64,000 nucleotides of DNA from Gaiellasilicea sp963806955. Lineage in GTDB: Bacteria > Actinomycetota > Thermoleophilia > Gaiellales > Gaiellaceae. The notes under the pieces were generated by a model. It did no database searches, was not told the origin of the DNA, and saw only the letters and a list, made by a program, of their open reading frames with translations. Position numbers and translations under genes: made by a program. Below, one piece after another: positions 9,862 to 17,242 of the stretch; the first letter of the stretch is position 1; every line of letters begins with the position of its first letter. The stretch spans positions 744,001-808,000 of the forward strand of contig CAWDZG010000001.1 in NCBI GenBank assembly GCA_963806955.1. The letters run 5' to 3'.

Positions 9862-10678
9862 GGCGCCCCTCGACCACCCGCTCCCGCCCCGCCAGATCCG
9901 GAGTCGTCTCGACGTCGTCGTAGCCGAGCTCGCCGAGCAGCGACGCGGTCGCACCGGCCTGCCCGTCGCCGACCTCGAGCACGAGCCAGCCGCCGGGGAC
10001 GAGCACGTCGAGCGCGGCGCGCGCGACGGCCTCGACCGCCCCTGTGCCGACCAGCGCGAGGTGCGGCTCGTAGTCGCGGACGTCGGGCATCAGGGTCTCC
10101 AGGTCGGCAGACTCGACGTAGGGCGGGTTCGAGACGACGAGGTCGTACGGGCCGCCCGGGAGGCCGTCGCGCAGGTCGTGCTCGAGCAGCTCGACCGTGA
10201 GGCCGGTGCGCGCCGCGTTCTCACGAGCGAGCGCAAGCGCGTCGGCGGACAGGTCGATCGCGGCCACGCTCGCACCCGGATGCTCGTCGGCCAGCGCGAG
10301 CGCGATCGCGCCCGTGCCCGTGCCGACGTCGAGCGCGCGCGGAGCGTCGATGCCTGCGATCCGGGCGAGCGCCCGCTCCACGACGACCTCGGTCTCCGGT
10401 CGCGGGATCAACGCGCGGCGATCGACCGTGAGAGTCAGTCGCCGGAAGCCCCACTCACCGAGGATGTAGGCGATCGGCTCGGACCGCGCTCGGCGTGCGA
10501 CGAGCGCGCGGTAGTCGTCCAGCTCGCCGGAGTTGAGCGGCCGGTCGAAGTCGGTGTAGAGCTCGATCCGCTGCCTGCCGAGTGCGTGCGCGAGCAGGAG
10601 CTCGGCGTCGAGGCGGGCGGTCTCCGACGTCTTGCCGAGATGCTCGGTCGCGCGCCGCAGCACGTCCTGCACGGTCAC
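9854..10678 (-). CDS. prmC: Release factor N5-glutamine methyltransferase
   Basis: Methylates the glutamine of the GGQ motif of release factors. The 274-aa protein has an N-terminal helical RF-binding domain (about 1-75), then a Rossmann SAM domain with LDVGTGTGAIALALADEHP and the catalytic NPPY in DLVVSNPPYVESADLETL. GTG at 10678 overlaps the prfA stop (GTGA), so the enzyme is translated straight after its substrate RF1, a very common pairing. Confidence 0.96.
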   Translation of the reverse strand: MTVQDVLRRATEHLGKTSETARLDAELLLAHALGRQRIELYTDFDRPLNSGELDDYRALVARRARSEPIAYILGEWGFRRLTLTVDRRALIPRPETEVVVERALARIAGIDAPRALDVGTGTGAIALALADEHPGASVAAIDLSADALALARENAARTGLTVELLEHDLRDGLPGGPYDLVVSNPPYVESADLETLMPDVRDYEPHLALVGTGAVEAVARAALDVLVPGGWLVLEVGDGQAGATASLLGELGYDDVETTPDLAGRERVVEGRRV

Positions 10679-11715
10679 CCCTCGAGCGCCCGCCGCCGGT
10701 CTTCCGCCTGCAGCGCCTCCGTGAAGTCGTCGAGGCCGCCGGGCAGGACCTTCTCCAGGTTCAGCGTCACCTTCACCCGGTGGTCGGTGGCGCGGCTGTC
10801 CGGATAGTTGTACGTGCGGATCTTCTCGGCGCGCTCGCCCGAGCCGATCTGCGACTTGCGCGCCGCGGAGAGCTCCGCCTGCTGGCGCTCGCGCTCGGCC
10901 TCGTAGATGCGCGCGCGGAGGACGCGCATCGCTTTCGCCTTGTTCTGGAGCTGCGACTTCTCGTCCTGCATCGCGACGACGATCCCCGTCGGCATGTGCG
11001 TGATGCGGACGGCCGAGTCGGTCGTGTTGACGCTCTGGCCGCCAGGGCCGGTGGAGCGGTAGACGTCGATCTTCAGGTCGTTCTCGTCGAGCTCGACATC
11101 GATCTCCTCCACCTCGGGCATGACCGCCACGGTGGCGGTCGACGTGTGGATCCGGCCCTGCGACTCGGTCTCCGGCACGCGCTGGACGCGGTGGGTGCCG
11201 CCCTCGTACTTGAAGATCGAGTAGGCGCCGTTTCCCTTGACCGCGAAGACGACCTCCTTGAAGCCGCCCGTCTCGCTCTCGTTCGCGGAGAGGAGCTCGG
11301 TCTTGAAGCCTCGGCTCTCGGCGTAGCGGGTGAGCATCCGGAAGACGTCGCCGGCCCAGATCGCCGCCTCGTCGCCGCCGACGCCCTGGCGGATCTCGAG
11401 GATCACGTCCTTCTGGTCGGCGGGGTCCTTCTCGACGAGCGCGAGCTTCAGCTCCTCCTCCAGCTCGGCCAGCCGCGCCTCCGACTCGGCGACGAGCTCC
11501 TTCAGCTCGGGGTCCGCGAGCGAGGCAACCACGTCCTCGTGCATCGCCCGCCACTCCTGCGCGAGCTTGTACGGGGTCTCCAACTCCTTCAGGCGGCGAC
11601 CGACGTCCGCCGCCTCGCGGTGGTCGTTGTAGACGGAGGGATCGGACATCCGCTCCTGCACCTCGCGGTAGGAGCGCTCCAGATCCTCGATCAGGTTCTC
11701 GATCGTGGCAGCCAC
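10675..11715 (-). CDS. prfA: Peptide chain release factor 1
   Basis: Stops translation at UAA/UAG. The 346-aa protein has the coiled N-terminal domain (MAATIENLIEDLERSYREVQ), the PxT-region domain and the catalytic loop STGPGGQSVNTTDSAVRIT with GGQ. The tail EVEEIDVELDENDLKIDVYR followed by the RSTGPGGQ box is typical of RF1. GTG at 11715 lies 6 nt after a TACCCT box, so a leaderless message is likely. It heads the prfA-prmC-tsaC-glyA-upp-tagO run. Confidence 0.96.
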   Translation of the reverse strand: MAATIENLIEDLERSYREVQERMSDPSVYNDHREAADVGRRLKELETPYKLAQEWRAMHEDVVASLADPELKELVAESEARLAELEEELKLALVEKDPADQKDVILEIRQGVGGDEAAIWAGDVFRMLTRYAESRGFKTELLSANESETGGFKEVVFAVKGNGAYSIFKYEGGTHRVQRVPETESQGRIHTSTATVAVMPEVEEIDVELDENDLKIDVYRSTGPGGQSVNTTDSAVRITHMPTGIVVAMQDEKSQLQNKAKAMRVLRARIYEAERERQQAELSAARKSQIGSGERAEKIRTYNYPDSRATDHRVKVTLNLEKVLPGGLDDFTEALQAEDRRRALEG

Positions 11716-11720
11716 GGGTC

Positions 11721-11727
11721 TAGGGTA
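11721..11727. promoter_or_regulatory. Overlapping divergent -10 boxes for prfA and the DUF5995 gene
   Basis: The 20-nt gap between the two divergent start codons holds TAGGGT on the plus strand (11721-11726, 9 nt before the ATG at 11736). It also holds TACCCT on the minus strand (11722-11727, 6 nt before the GTG at 11715). The two hexamers overlap by five bases, so one site could open in either direction. Confidence 0.5.
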
Positions 11728-11735
11728 GTGGAGCG

Positions 11736-12449
11736 ATGAGCCTGGAGGACGTGCTGCGTTCGCGGTTGCCGGGACGCGTCGACGAGGTGGCGGAGCGGAT
11801 GCACGCGGTCGAGGACGCGCTCCCCGAGGGCGACGGCGTCCGGGCGTTCACACGGCTCTACCGGGCCGTGACCGAGGCGGTCGACGAGCGCGTTCGCCCC
11901 GGCACGTTCGCTGACGCTGCCTTCACGCGCTGGCTTGACGTCGTCTTCGCCAACCTCTACTTCCGGGCGCTCCGCGCGCACGTGCTCGGGCCCAAGCGGC
12001 CGCCGCGTGCGTGGGCCGCCCTCTTCGAAGCGCGCTCGCGGACGGGGATCGCGCCGATCCAGTTCGCGCTCGCCGGGATGAACGCGCACATCAACCGCGA
12101 CCTCCCGCTCGCGCTCGTCGAGACGTGTCGCGCCCGTCGCGTGGTACCGGCACGACACGGGCCGCAGCACGCGGACTTCCGGGCGATCGACCCTCTGCTC
12201 GCGGAGACGGAGGCACGGGTTCGGGCGGAGTTCGCGACCGGGCTCGTGGGGTGGGCGGACGAGGCGCTCGGCGAGCTCGACAGCGTCGTCGCGATGTGGA
12301 ACGTCCGCAAGGCGCGGGCGGCCGCGTGGGTGAACGCGGAGACGCTCTGGGCGCTGCGCGACGTCCCCTTCGCTGCGGGGCGCTTTGCGGTCACGCTCGA
12401 CCGCATGGTCGGCTACGCCGGCCGGGGCCTGCTCCGCCCCGTCCGCTGA
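11736..12449 (+). CDS. DUF5995 family protein
   Basis: A 237-aa soluble, mainly helical protein resembling the actinobacterial DUF5995 family of unknown function. Typical segments are GVRAFTRLYRAVTEAVDER, FANLYFRALRA and GIAPIQFALAGMNAHINRDL, the last with N and H residues that could bind a metal (inference). It has no signal peptide or membrane helix. It is transcribed divergently from prfA from an apparently leaderless start and is followed by a palindromic REP-like element. Confidence 0.8.
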   Translation: MSLEDVLRSRLPGRVDEVAERMHAVEDALPEGDGVRAFTRLYRAVTEAVDERVRPGTFADAAFTRWLDVVFANLYFRALRAHVLGPKRPPRAWAALFEARSRTGIAPIQFALAGMNAHINRDLPLALVETCRARRVVPARHGPQHADFRAIDPLLAETEARVRAEFATGLVGWADEALGELDSVVAMWNVRKARAAAWVNAETLWALRDVPFAAGRFAVTLDRMVGYAGRGLLRPVR

Positions 12450-12464
12450 GCGACGCGCCGCTTC

Positions 12465-12499
12465 CGGCCATGTCCGGGGACTGTCCCCGGACATGGCCG
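12465..12499. repeat. REP-like palindrome next to a RAYT gene
   Basis: A perfect inverted repeat: 17-nt arms at 12465-12481 and 12483-12499 around a single base. The core is GGGGAC-T-GTCCCC. Related cores occur at 22936-22950 and 55777-55789. It sits 16 nt after the DUF5995 stop, so it may also act as a terminator for that gene, although it has no T-tract. Adjacency to a REP-associated tyrosine transposase suggests a mobilised repeat. Confidence 0.75.
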
Positions 12500-12572
12500 C
12501 GCTGGACGGTGCGAGGTGTGCCAGTTCCGCAACTCTTCGTCCACAGGTGGGGTGATCGGAGTGATTCGGGCA

Positions 12573-12578
12573 TACCGT
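12573..12578 (+). promoter_or_regulatory. Putative leaderless -10 box (TACCGT) of the RAYT gene
   Basis: TACCGT ends 7 nt before the GTG at 12586, matching the window-wide TANNNT pattern. It suggests the transposase gene is expressed from its own promoter. Confidence 0.4.
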
Positions 12579-12585
12579 TGACGAC

Positions 12586-13584
12586 GTGCCCCGGCTTCCA
12601 CGTTCCGCTCTCCCCGCCTCGGGGGTCTTCCACATCACCACGCGCGGCGTCGAGCGGCGCGATGTCTACCTCGACCGTGACGACCGGATCTCGTTCCTCC
12701 AGCAACTCGAGCGGGCCGTAGCCAGGAACGGCTGGCACGTCCACGCGGTCTGCCTGATGACGAACCACTACCACCTGGTCGTCGCAGGCCTCCGCGACCT
12801 GATCTCGCGCGGGATGCACCGCTTGAACGGCGTCTACGCCGAAGGCTTCAACGCGAAGTACGAGCGCAGCGGGCACCTGTGGGGCGATCGGTTCGCGCTC
12901 TGGATCGTCCGCGACGACGAGCACCTGCACGCAACCTGCGAGTACGTACTCGCGAACCCCGTCCGTGCCGGCCTGTGCTCCCGGGCGGACGACTGGGACT
13001 GGAGCTGGAGCCGCTACGCGAGAGCTGCGTCGAGCGTGATCTCGGGGACGCCCGCGAGCGCCTGCGAGACCGGGCAGTTCCGCTTCGCGTCCTCGGCGGC
13101 CGCGGCGAACCCGTCGGCGTCGAGGCCGGGCACGCGGCCGCGAACGGACAGGGCGACCTTCGTGATCCCCTTGCCGGGGACGAACGAGACGGTCGCCGAG
13201 GTCTTCAGCTCCTCCGGCGGAGCGCCCGCCTTCGCGAGCACGTTCGAGAGGGCCATCGAGAAGCAGGCGGCGTGTGCAGCCGCGATCAACTCCTCGGGGC
13301 TCGTCTTACCACCAGATTGCTCCTCGGAGCGCGCCGGCCAGCTGACGTCGAGCGGCCCGAACGTGCCCGATCCGACCTCGTCGATCGTCCCCGACCCGCT
13401 CAGCAGGTCGCCGCTCCACGTCACTGACGCGTGCCGCTCGGCTGCCACTACGCCTCCTCGAGCTCCGCGCGCACTGTCACGGAAGCGCTCGCCCGGATCA
13501 GCGCCGAGAACGAACAGCCCGCATCGGCCGCGTCTGCGACGCGGCGGAAGGTCTCCTCGTCGATTCCGGTCGCGCGGGCCTTGA
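12586..13584 (+). CDS. REP-associated tyrosine transposase (RAYT, Y1/IS200-like) with a run-on C-terminus
   Basis: HUH single-strand nuclease relative that acts on REP palindromes. The true domain is residues 1 to about 145: MPRLPRSALPASGVFHITTR, the HUH-type MTNHYHLVVAG (His-x-His), SGHLWGDRF and CEYVLANPVRAG, which carries the candidate catalytic tyrosine. GTG start at 12586. After WSWSRYAR (about 13020) the frame runs on for about 188 codons antisense to the whole first OsmC gene, to a stop at 13584. That tail is not transposase-like, so the gene has probably lost its own stop or C-terminus. A REP-like palindrome lies about 90 nt upstream. Confidence 0.8.
   Translation: MPRLPRSALPASGVFHITTRGVERRDVYLDRDDRISFLQQLERAVARNGWHVHAVCLMTNHYHLVVAGLRDLISRGMHRLNGVYAEGFNAKYERSGHLWGDRFALWIVRDDEHLHATCEYVLANPVRAGLCSRADDWDWSWSRYARAASSVISGTPASACETGQFRFASSAAAANPSASRPGTRPRTDRATFVIPLPGTNETVAEVFSSSGGAPAFASTFERAIEKQAACAAAINSSGLVLPPDCSSERAGQLTSSGPNVPDPTSSIVPDPLSRSPLHVTDACRSAATTPPRAPRALSRKRSPGSAPRTNSPHRPRLRRGGRSPRRFRSRGP
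13014..13448 (-). CDS. OsmC-family peroxiredoxin-like protein (copy 1)
   Basis: A 144-aa OsmC/Ohr-fold protein, likely reducing organic hydroperoxides. The first redox cysteine is in LIAAAHAACFSMALSNVLAK and the second in AAEDAKRNCPVSQALAG, at the family's usual spacing. GTG at 13448 overlaps the stop of copy 2 (TAGTG), so the two are co-translated. Its 3' end meets the transposase gene coming from the other strand, which reads antisense through its entire length. Confidence 0.9.
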   Translation of the reverse strand: MAAERHASVTWSGDLLSGSGTIDEVGSGTFGPLDVSWPARSEEQSGGKTSPEELIAAAHAACFSMALSNVLAKAGAPPEELKTSATVSFVPGKGITKVALSVRGRVPGLDADGFAAAAEDAKRNCPVSQALAGVPEITLDAALA

Positions 13585-13894
13585 CGTCGAGCTCGGAGCC
13601 GACGATGAGGTGCCCCTGGCCCGCCACCTCGTCCATGATGATCGTGCAGCGGACGTCGAGACGCTCCACGGTGCCGCCCGCCCGGGCGACCTCGCCTGCG
13701 ACCGACATCGTGTAACAGCCGGCGTGCGCCGCCGCCAGCAGCTCTTCCGGGCTCGTCTTCGCACCGGGATCACCGACGCGCGCCGGCAGGTCGACCGGAA
13801 GCTCGAACGAGCCGGTGCCGGCGGTCGCTTCGCCGGAGCCACGCGAGAGCGACCCCGTCCACGCGACGGCGGCATCGCGGACGATCCGCGGCAT
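13448..13894 (-). CDS. OsmC-family peroxiredoxin-like protein (copy 2)
   Basis: A 148-aa tandem paralogue of the downstream gene. Cysteines lie in LLAAAHAGCYTMSVAGEVAR and ADAADAGCSFSALIRA, so both redox positions are kept. The N-terminus MPRIVRDAAVAWTGSLSRGS and the shared SPEELLAAAHA block show common descent with copy 1, but the rest has diverged. ATG at 13894 overlaps the stop of the DUF1385 gene (TGATG). Confidence 0.9.
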   Translation of the reverse strand: MPRIVRDAAVAWTGSLSRGSGEATAGTGSFELPVDLPARVGDPGAKTSPEELLAAAHAGCYTMSVAGEVARAGGTVERLDVRCTIIMDEVAGQGHLIVGSELDVKARATGIDEETFRRVADAADAGCSFSALIRASASVTVRAELEEA

Positions 13895-14817
13895 CAGGCC
13901 ATGACCTCGACCCTGCGCTCGTCCGCGGTGATCCCGCCTTCGCGGCGGAGCACCTCCTGGAGCGCACTGATCGAGACCTCGATCTGGTCGAGCGTCGGCG
14001 GGCGGGTGGTCAGCCGCTGCAGCCAGAGACCAGGGGCGAGCAGCGTCATCAACACCGGATTGCCCTGATGCTTGCCGGCGAAGCGGATCAACTCGTAGGC
14101 GAGACCCGCGATCACGGGCAGGAGCAGCACCCGGCTCGTGATCAACCAGTACCAGGCCGGCTGGCCGACGAAGGCGAAGACGAAGATGCCGATCACCATC
14201 ACCCAGAGCAAAAACGCCGTTCCGCAACGCGGGTGGATCAAGCTGAATGTTTGCACGCGCTCGGGAGTGAGCTCCTCGCCGGCTTCATAGGCGTTGATCG
14301 CCTTGTGCTCGGCGGCGTGGTACTGGAAGACGCGGCGCAGGTCCGGCAGGAGCGAGATCAGGAGCAGATACGCGAGGAAGATCGCGACCCGGATCACCCC
14401 TTCGATCACCACGAACACGCCCGTGGTGTCGATCGGGAGCCAGTTCGTGATCAGGGCGGGCGTGACCTTGAACAGCATCAGGGCGAAGCCGATCGCGATC
14501 GCGAACGAGAAGATGATCTGACCCCGGGAGATCTCCGTCTGCACCTCGCCGTCCTCGCCGGGCGCCGCATCCGGATCCTGGGCGGCGTAGTTGGCGGAGA
14601 TGGCGAGGGCGCGGAAGCCGATCGCGAGCGACTCGCCGAGCGCGATCACGCCGCGGACGACGGGCAGCCGGAAAACCCGGTTGCGCGCCATCGGCGAGTT
14701 GATGTCGGTGACGACCTGGGCGATCTCGCCGTCGGGCTTGCGCACGGCGACGGCCCACTTCGACGGGCTGCGCATCATCACGCCCTCGAGGACGGCCTGT
14801 CCGCCGATGTTGCTCAA
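13894..14817 (-). CDS. DUF1385 (YqhQ-like) membrane protein
   Basis: A 307-aa membrane protein starting with the family hallmark SNIGGQAVLEGVMMRSP. Other conserved parts are the RGVIALGESLAIGFRAL segment, the metal-like FQYHAAEHKAINAYEAG (H..EH) and HPRCGTAFLLWVM. About four to five membrane helices lie between 130 and 255. Start is TTG at 14817. Its function is unknown; in firmicutes and actinobacteria it often lies next to rpmE and prfA, and rpmE is 9 nt upstream here. Confidence 0.88.
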   Translation of the reverse strand: MSNIGGQAVLEGVMMRSPSKWAVAVRKPDGEIAQVVTDINSPMARNRVFRLPVVRGVIALGESLAIGFRALAISANYAAQDPDAAPGEDGEVQTEISRGQIIFSFAIAIGFALMLFKVTPALITNWLPIDTTGVFVVIEGVIRVAIFLAYLLLISLLPDLRRVFQYHAAEHKAINAYEAGEELTPERVQTFSLIHPRCGTAFLLWVMVIGIFVFAFVGQPAWYWLITSRVLLLPVIAGLAYELIRFAGKHQGNPVLMTLLAPGLWLQRLTTRPPTLDQIEVSISALQEVLRREGGITADERRVEVMA

Positions 14818-14826
14818 CTGCGTTCG

Positions 14827-15045
14827 CTAGCCGCGGCGGGAGCCGCCGGCCTTCTCCAGCCGGCGCTGGAAGCGTTCGACCCGACCGCCGGCATCCATCA
14901 GCTTCTGCTTGCCCGTGTAGAACGGGTGGCAGGCCGAGCACACGTCGACGTGGATCTCCGACTGCGTCGAGCGCGTCTCGAACTCGTTGCCGCAGGAGCA
15001 GCGAACGTGGGTCGAGACGTACTCGGGATGGATTCCGGTCTTCAT
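14827..15045 (-). CDS. rpmE: Ribosomal protein L31 (zinc-binding type A)
   Basis: A 72-aa large-subunit protein bridging the ribosomal subunits. MKTGIHPEYVSTHVRCSCGN and VDVCSACHPFYTGKQKL give the C-x-C...C-x-x-C zinc ligands, so this is the zinc-containing form. ATG at 15045, with a TATTCT box 9 nt upstream lying inside the end of the preceding gene. Normal length. Confidence 0.97.
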   Translation of the reverse strand: MKTGIHPEYVSTHVRCSCGNEFETRSTQSEIHVDVCSACHPFYTGKQKLMDAGGRVERFQRRLEKAGGSRRG

Positions 15046-15971
15046 CGCCGAGCCAGAATAGCAGAGGCAGTTTGGGTCGCTACGTTTCCTCCTGAGACAA
15101 CAACGCCGGTCGCTCCGACCTCCACCTTTCCGGCCAGCAGCGCCGCGACGCCGACGGCCCCGGCGGGCTCGCAGGCCAGCTTCGCGCGCTCGTAGATCCA
15201 CCGGAACGCGTCCTCGATCTCGGCCTCCGAGACGAGCACGCTCTCGACCGACGCATGCGCCTGGAGCACCGCCAGCGCGTGCCCGCCGGCGAACGGGCCC
15301 GAGAGGCCGTCCGCGATCGACTCCGGTGTCACAGGCACCGGCTTGCCCGCCGCGAGCGCCGCGTGCACGGCCACCGAGCCCTCGGGCTCGACGACCACGA
15401 TCCGGCGGTCCGGCGCGGCCGCTGCGATCCCGGAGACCAGGCCGCCCCCGCCCGCGGGCACGACGATCGTGTCCAGCTCCGGCGCGTCCTCCAGCAGCTC
15501 GAGCGCCAGCGTGCCCTGGCCCGCGATCACGAGCGGGTCGTCGAAGGGATGCACGAGCGTGCGCCCGCTCGAGCGGATCTGCTCGTCGAGCCGCGCGAAG
15601 GCCTCGACGGCGTCGGCCGCCTCGAGATCGACGGCGGCGCCGTAGGCCCGCGTTGCCGCGACCTTGGCGGGGCTGGCGTTCGCGTACATGACGACGAGGC
15701 AGTCGATCCCTTCCGCCGCCGCACCCCAGGCGAGTGCCTGCGCGTGGTTGCCCGCCGAGATCCCGATCACGCCCCGGGCCTTCTCCTCGGCCGTCAGCGT
15801 GAGCAGCTTGTTGAGCACGCCGCGCGCCTTGAACGAGCCCGTCTTCTGGAAGAGCTCCGCCTTCAGGCGCACGCCCTCGCCCAGTGTGCGGGAGGTGAAG
15901 GTCGGCGTCCGGTGCACCCGGCCGCGGATCCGCTCGGCGGCGGCCAGGACGTCATCTCGGGACACCGGCAT
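15042..15971 (-). CDS. Threonine dehydratase-like PLP enzyme (or serine racemase)
   Basis: Fold-type II PLP enzyme of 309 aa that deaminates threonine/serine to 2-oxoacids or racemises serine. The PLP lysine is in ELFQKTGSFKARGVLNKL. Other motifs are GISAGNHAQALAWGA, the glycine loop VVPAGGGGLVSGIAAA and CEPAGAVGVAALLAGK. There is no C-terminal ACT domain, so this is the short catabolic TdcB-like form rather than an isoleucine-regulated IlvA. ATG at 15971 lies 6 nt after a TACGAT box shared with the divergent gene. The 3' end overlaps the rpmE start. Confidence 0.88.
   Translation of the reverse strand: MPVSRDDVLAAAERIRGRVHRTPTFTSRTLGEGVRLKAELFQKTGSFKARGVLNKLLTLTAEEKARGVIGISAGNHAQALAWGAAAEGIDCLVVMYANASPAKVAATRAYGAAVDLEAADAVEAFARLDEQIRSSGRTLVHPFDDPLVIAGQGTLALELLEDAPELDTIVVPAGGGGLVSGIAAAAPDRRIVVVEPEGSVAVHAALAAGKPVPVTPESIADGLSGPFAGGHALAVLQAHASVESVLVSEAEIEDAFRWIYERAKLACEPAGAVGVAALLAGKVEVGATGVVVSGGNVATQTASAILARR
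15055..15060 (-). promoter_or_regulatory. Putative leaderless -10 box (TATTCT) of rpmE
   Basis: Minus-strand TATTCT ends 9 nt before the rpmE ATG, inside the last codons of the threonine dehydratase-like gene. Confidence 0.45.
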
Positions 15972-15977
15972 CAGCTG

Positions 15978-15987
15978 ATCGTAGACT
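15978..15987. promoter_or_regulatory. Overlapping divergent -10 boxes sharing TA
   Basis: The sequence ATCGTAGACT contains TAGACT on the plus strand (15982-15987, 7 nt before the GTG at 15995). It also contains TACGAT on the minus strand (15978-15983, 6 nt before the ATG at 15971). They share the TA at 15982-15983 in a gap of only 23 nt. Confidence 0.55.
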
Positions 15988-15994
15988 CCGCTGC

Positions 15995-17242
15995 GTGGAC
16001 GACCACCCGGTTCACCTGCTCGTCGCCGACGACCTCCGCCGCTCGCGGCTGACCGCGTTCTTCCGGCTGCTGCTCGCGCTGCCGCACATCGTCTGGATCT
16101 TCCTCTGGTCGATCGCCGCGATCGTGGCGGTGATCGTCGGCTGGTTCGCCGCGCTCGCGACCGGGCGTCTGCCCGGAGCGCTGCACGCCTTCCTCGGTTC
16201 GTACGTGCGCTACGCCACCCACCTCGGCGCCTACCTCGCGCTCGCGGCGAATCCCTATCCCGGGTTCACCGGAGAGCCCGGCTACCCGGTCGACATCACG
16301 CTGCCGGAGCGGCTGCCACAGCGCCGCTGGACGATCGCTCTGCGGCTCTTCCTCTCCGTGCCGGCGCTGCTGCTCGCCGCCGTGCTCGGCTGGGGAGCCG
16401 GCAGCGGAGGCGGCGGCAGCACCGGAGGATCCGCCGAAGGGTGGCTCGCGACCGGCAGCATCGGGGGCGTCGCGGCGGTGTGCGCGCTCCTCGGCTGGTT
16501 CGCGGCGGTCGCCGCCGGCCGGATGCCGCTCGGAATCCGGAACCTGGCGGCGTATGCGCTCGGCTACGCGGCGCAGGCATACGCCTACTCGCTGTTGCTC
16601 ACCGACCGCTACCCGAACGCCGATCCGGAGGCACTCGGACCTGCCTGGGCGCTGCCGCCCCACCCCGTCTCGCTGCGGGCCGACGAACATGGCCGACGCT
16701 CTCGGCTGACCGTGCTCTTCCGCTTCCTGCTCGCGCTGCCGCACCTCGTCTGGCTCGCGCTCTGGACGATCGCGGCCTTCGTCGCCGTGCTCGGGAACGG
16801 ACTCGTCGCGCTCGTGCGCGGCCGCTCCGCCGAGCCGCTGCACCGCTTCCTGACCGCGTACGTGCGCTACACGGCACACGTCAGCGCGTTCGTCTTCCTG
16901 ATCGCGAACCCGTTCCCCGGCTTCGCGGGCGCGCCCGGCTACCCGGTGGACATCGAGATCGGCCCGGCCGAGCACCAGAGCCGCTGGGTCACCCTCTTCC
17001 GGCTCTTCCTCTCGATCCCGGCGATCCTGATCTCGGGCGCGCTCTTCGCCGTGCTCGCGGTGGTCGGCGTCCTCGGCTGGTTCGCCGCACTCGCGACCGC
17101 CCGGATGCCGACCGGCCTGCGCAACCTCGGCGCGTACGCGATCCGCTACCAGGCGCAGGCGAACGCCTACTGGTTCGTCGTCACCGACGTCTACCCGCAT
17201 GCCAGCCCGGCACTCGCTGCTCCGGTCGAGGCCGAGAGCTGA
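15995..17242 (+). CDS. Multi-domain DUF4389 membrane protein
   Basis: A 415-aa integral membrane protein made of repeated DUF4389 units. The motif HPVHLLVADDLRRSRLTAFF returns as HPVSLRADEHGRRSRLTVLF at about 222. Each is followed by a LLALPH.VW segment, a paired helix ending in GWFAALATGR.P, then YVRY and YPGFTGEPGYPVDI. About eight membrane helices in all. Function unknown. Starts GTG at 15995 and is followed directly by the M48 protease, whose start overlaps its stop, suggesting a joint membrane role. Confidence 0.88.
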   Translation: MDDHPVHLLVADDLRRSRLTAFFRLLLALPHIVWIFLWSIAAIVAVIVGWFAALATGRLPGALHAFLGSYVRYATHLGAYLALAANPYPGFTGEPGYPVDITLPERLPQRRWTIALRLFLSVPALLLAAVLGWGAGSGGGGSTGGSAEGWLATGSIGGVAAVCALLGWFAAVAAGRMPLGIRNLAAYALGYAAQAYAYSLLLTDRYPNADPEALGPAWALPPHPVSLRADEHGRRSRLTVLFRFLLALPHLVWLALWTIAAFVAVLGNGLVALVRGRSAEPLHRFLTAYVRYTAHVSAFVFLIANPFPGFAGAPGYPVDIEIGPAEHQSRWVTLFRLFLSIPAILISGALFAVLAVVGVLGWFAALATARMPTGLRNLGAYAIRYQAQANAYWFVVTDVYPHASPALAAPVEAES

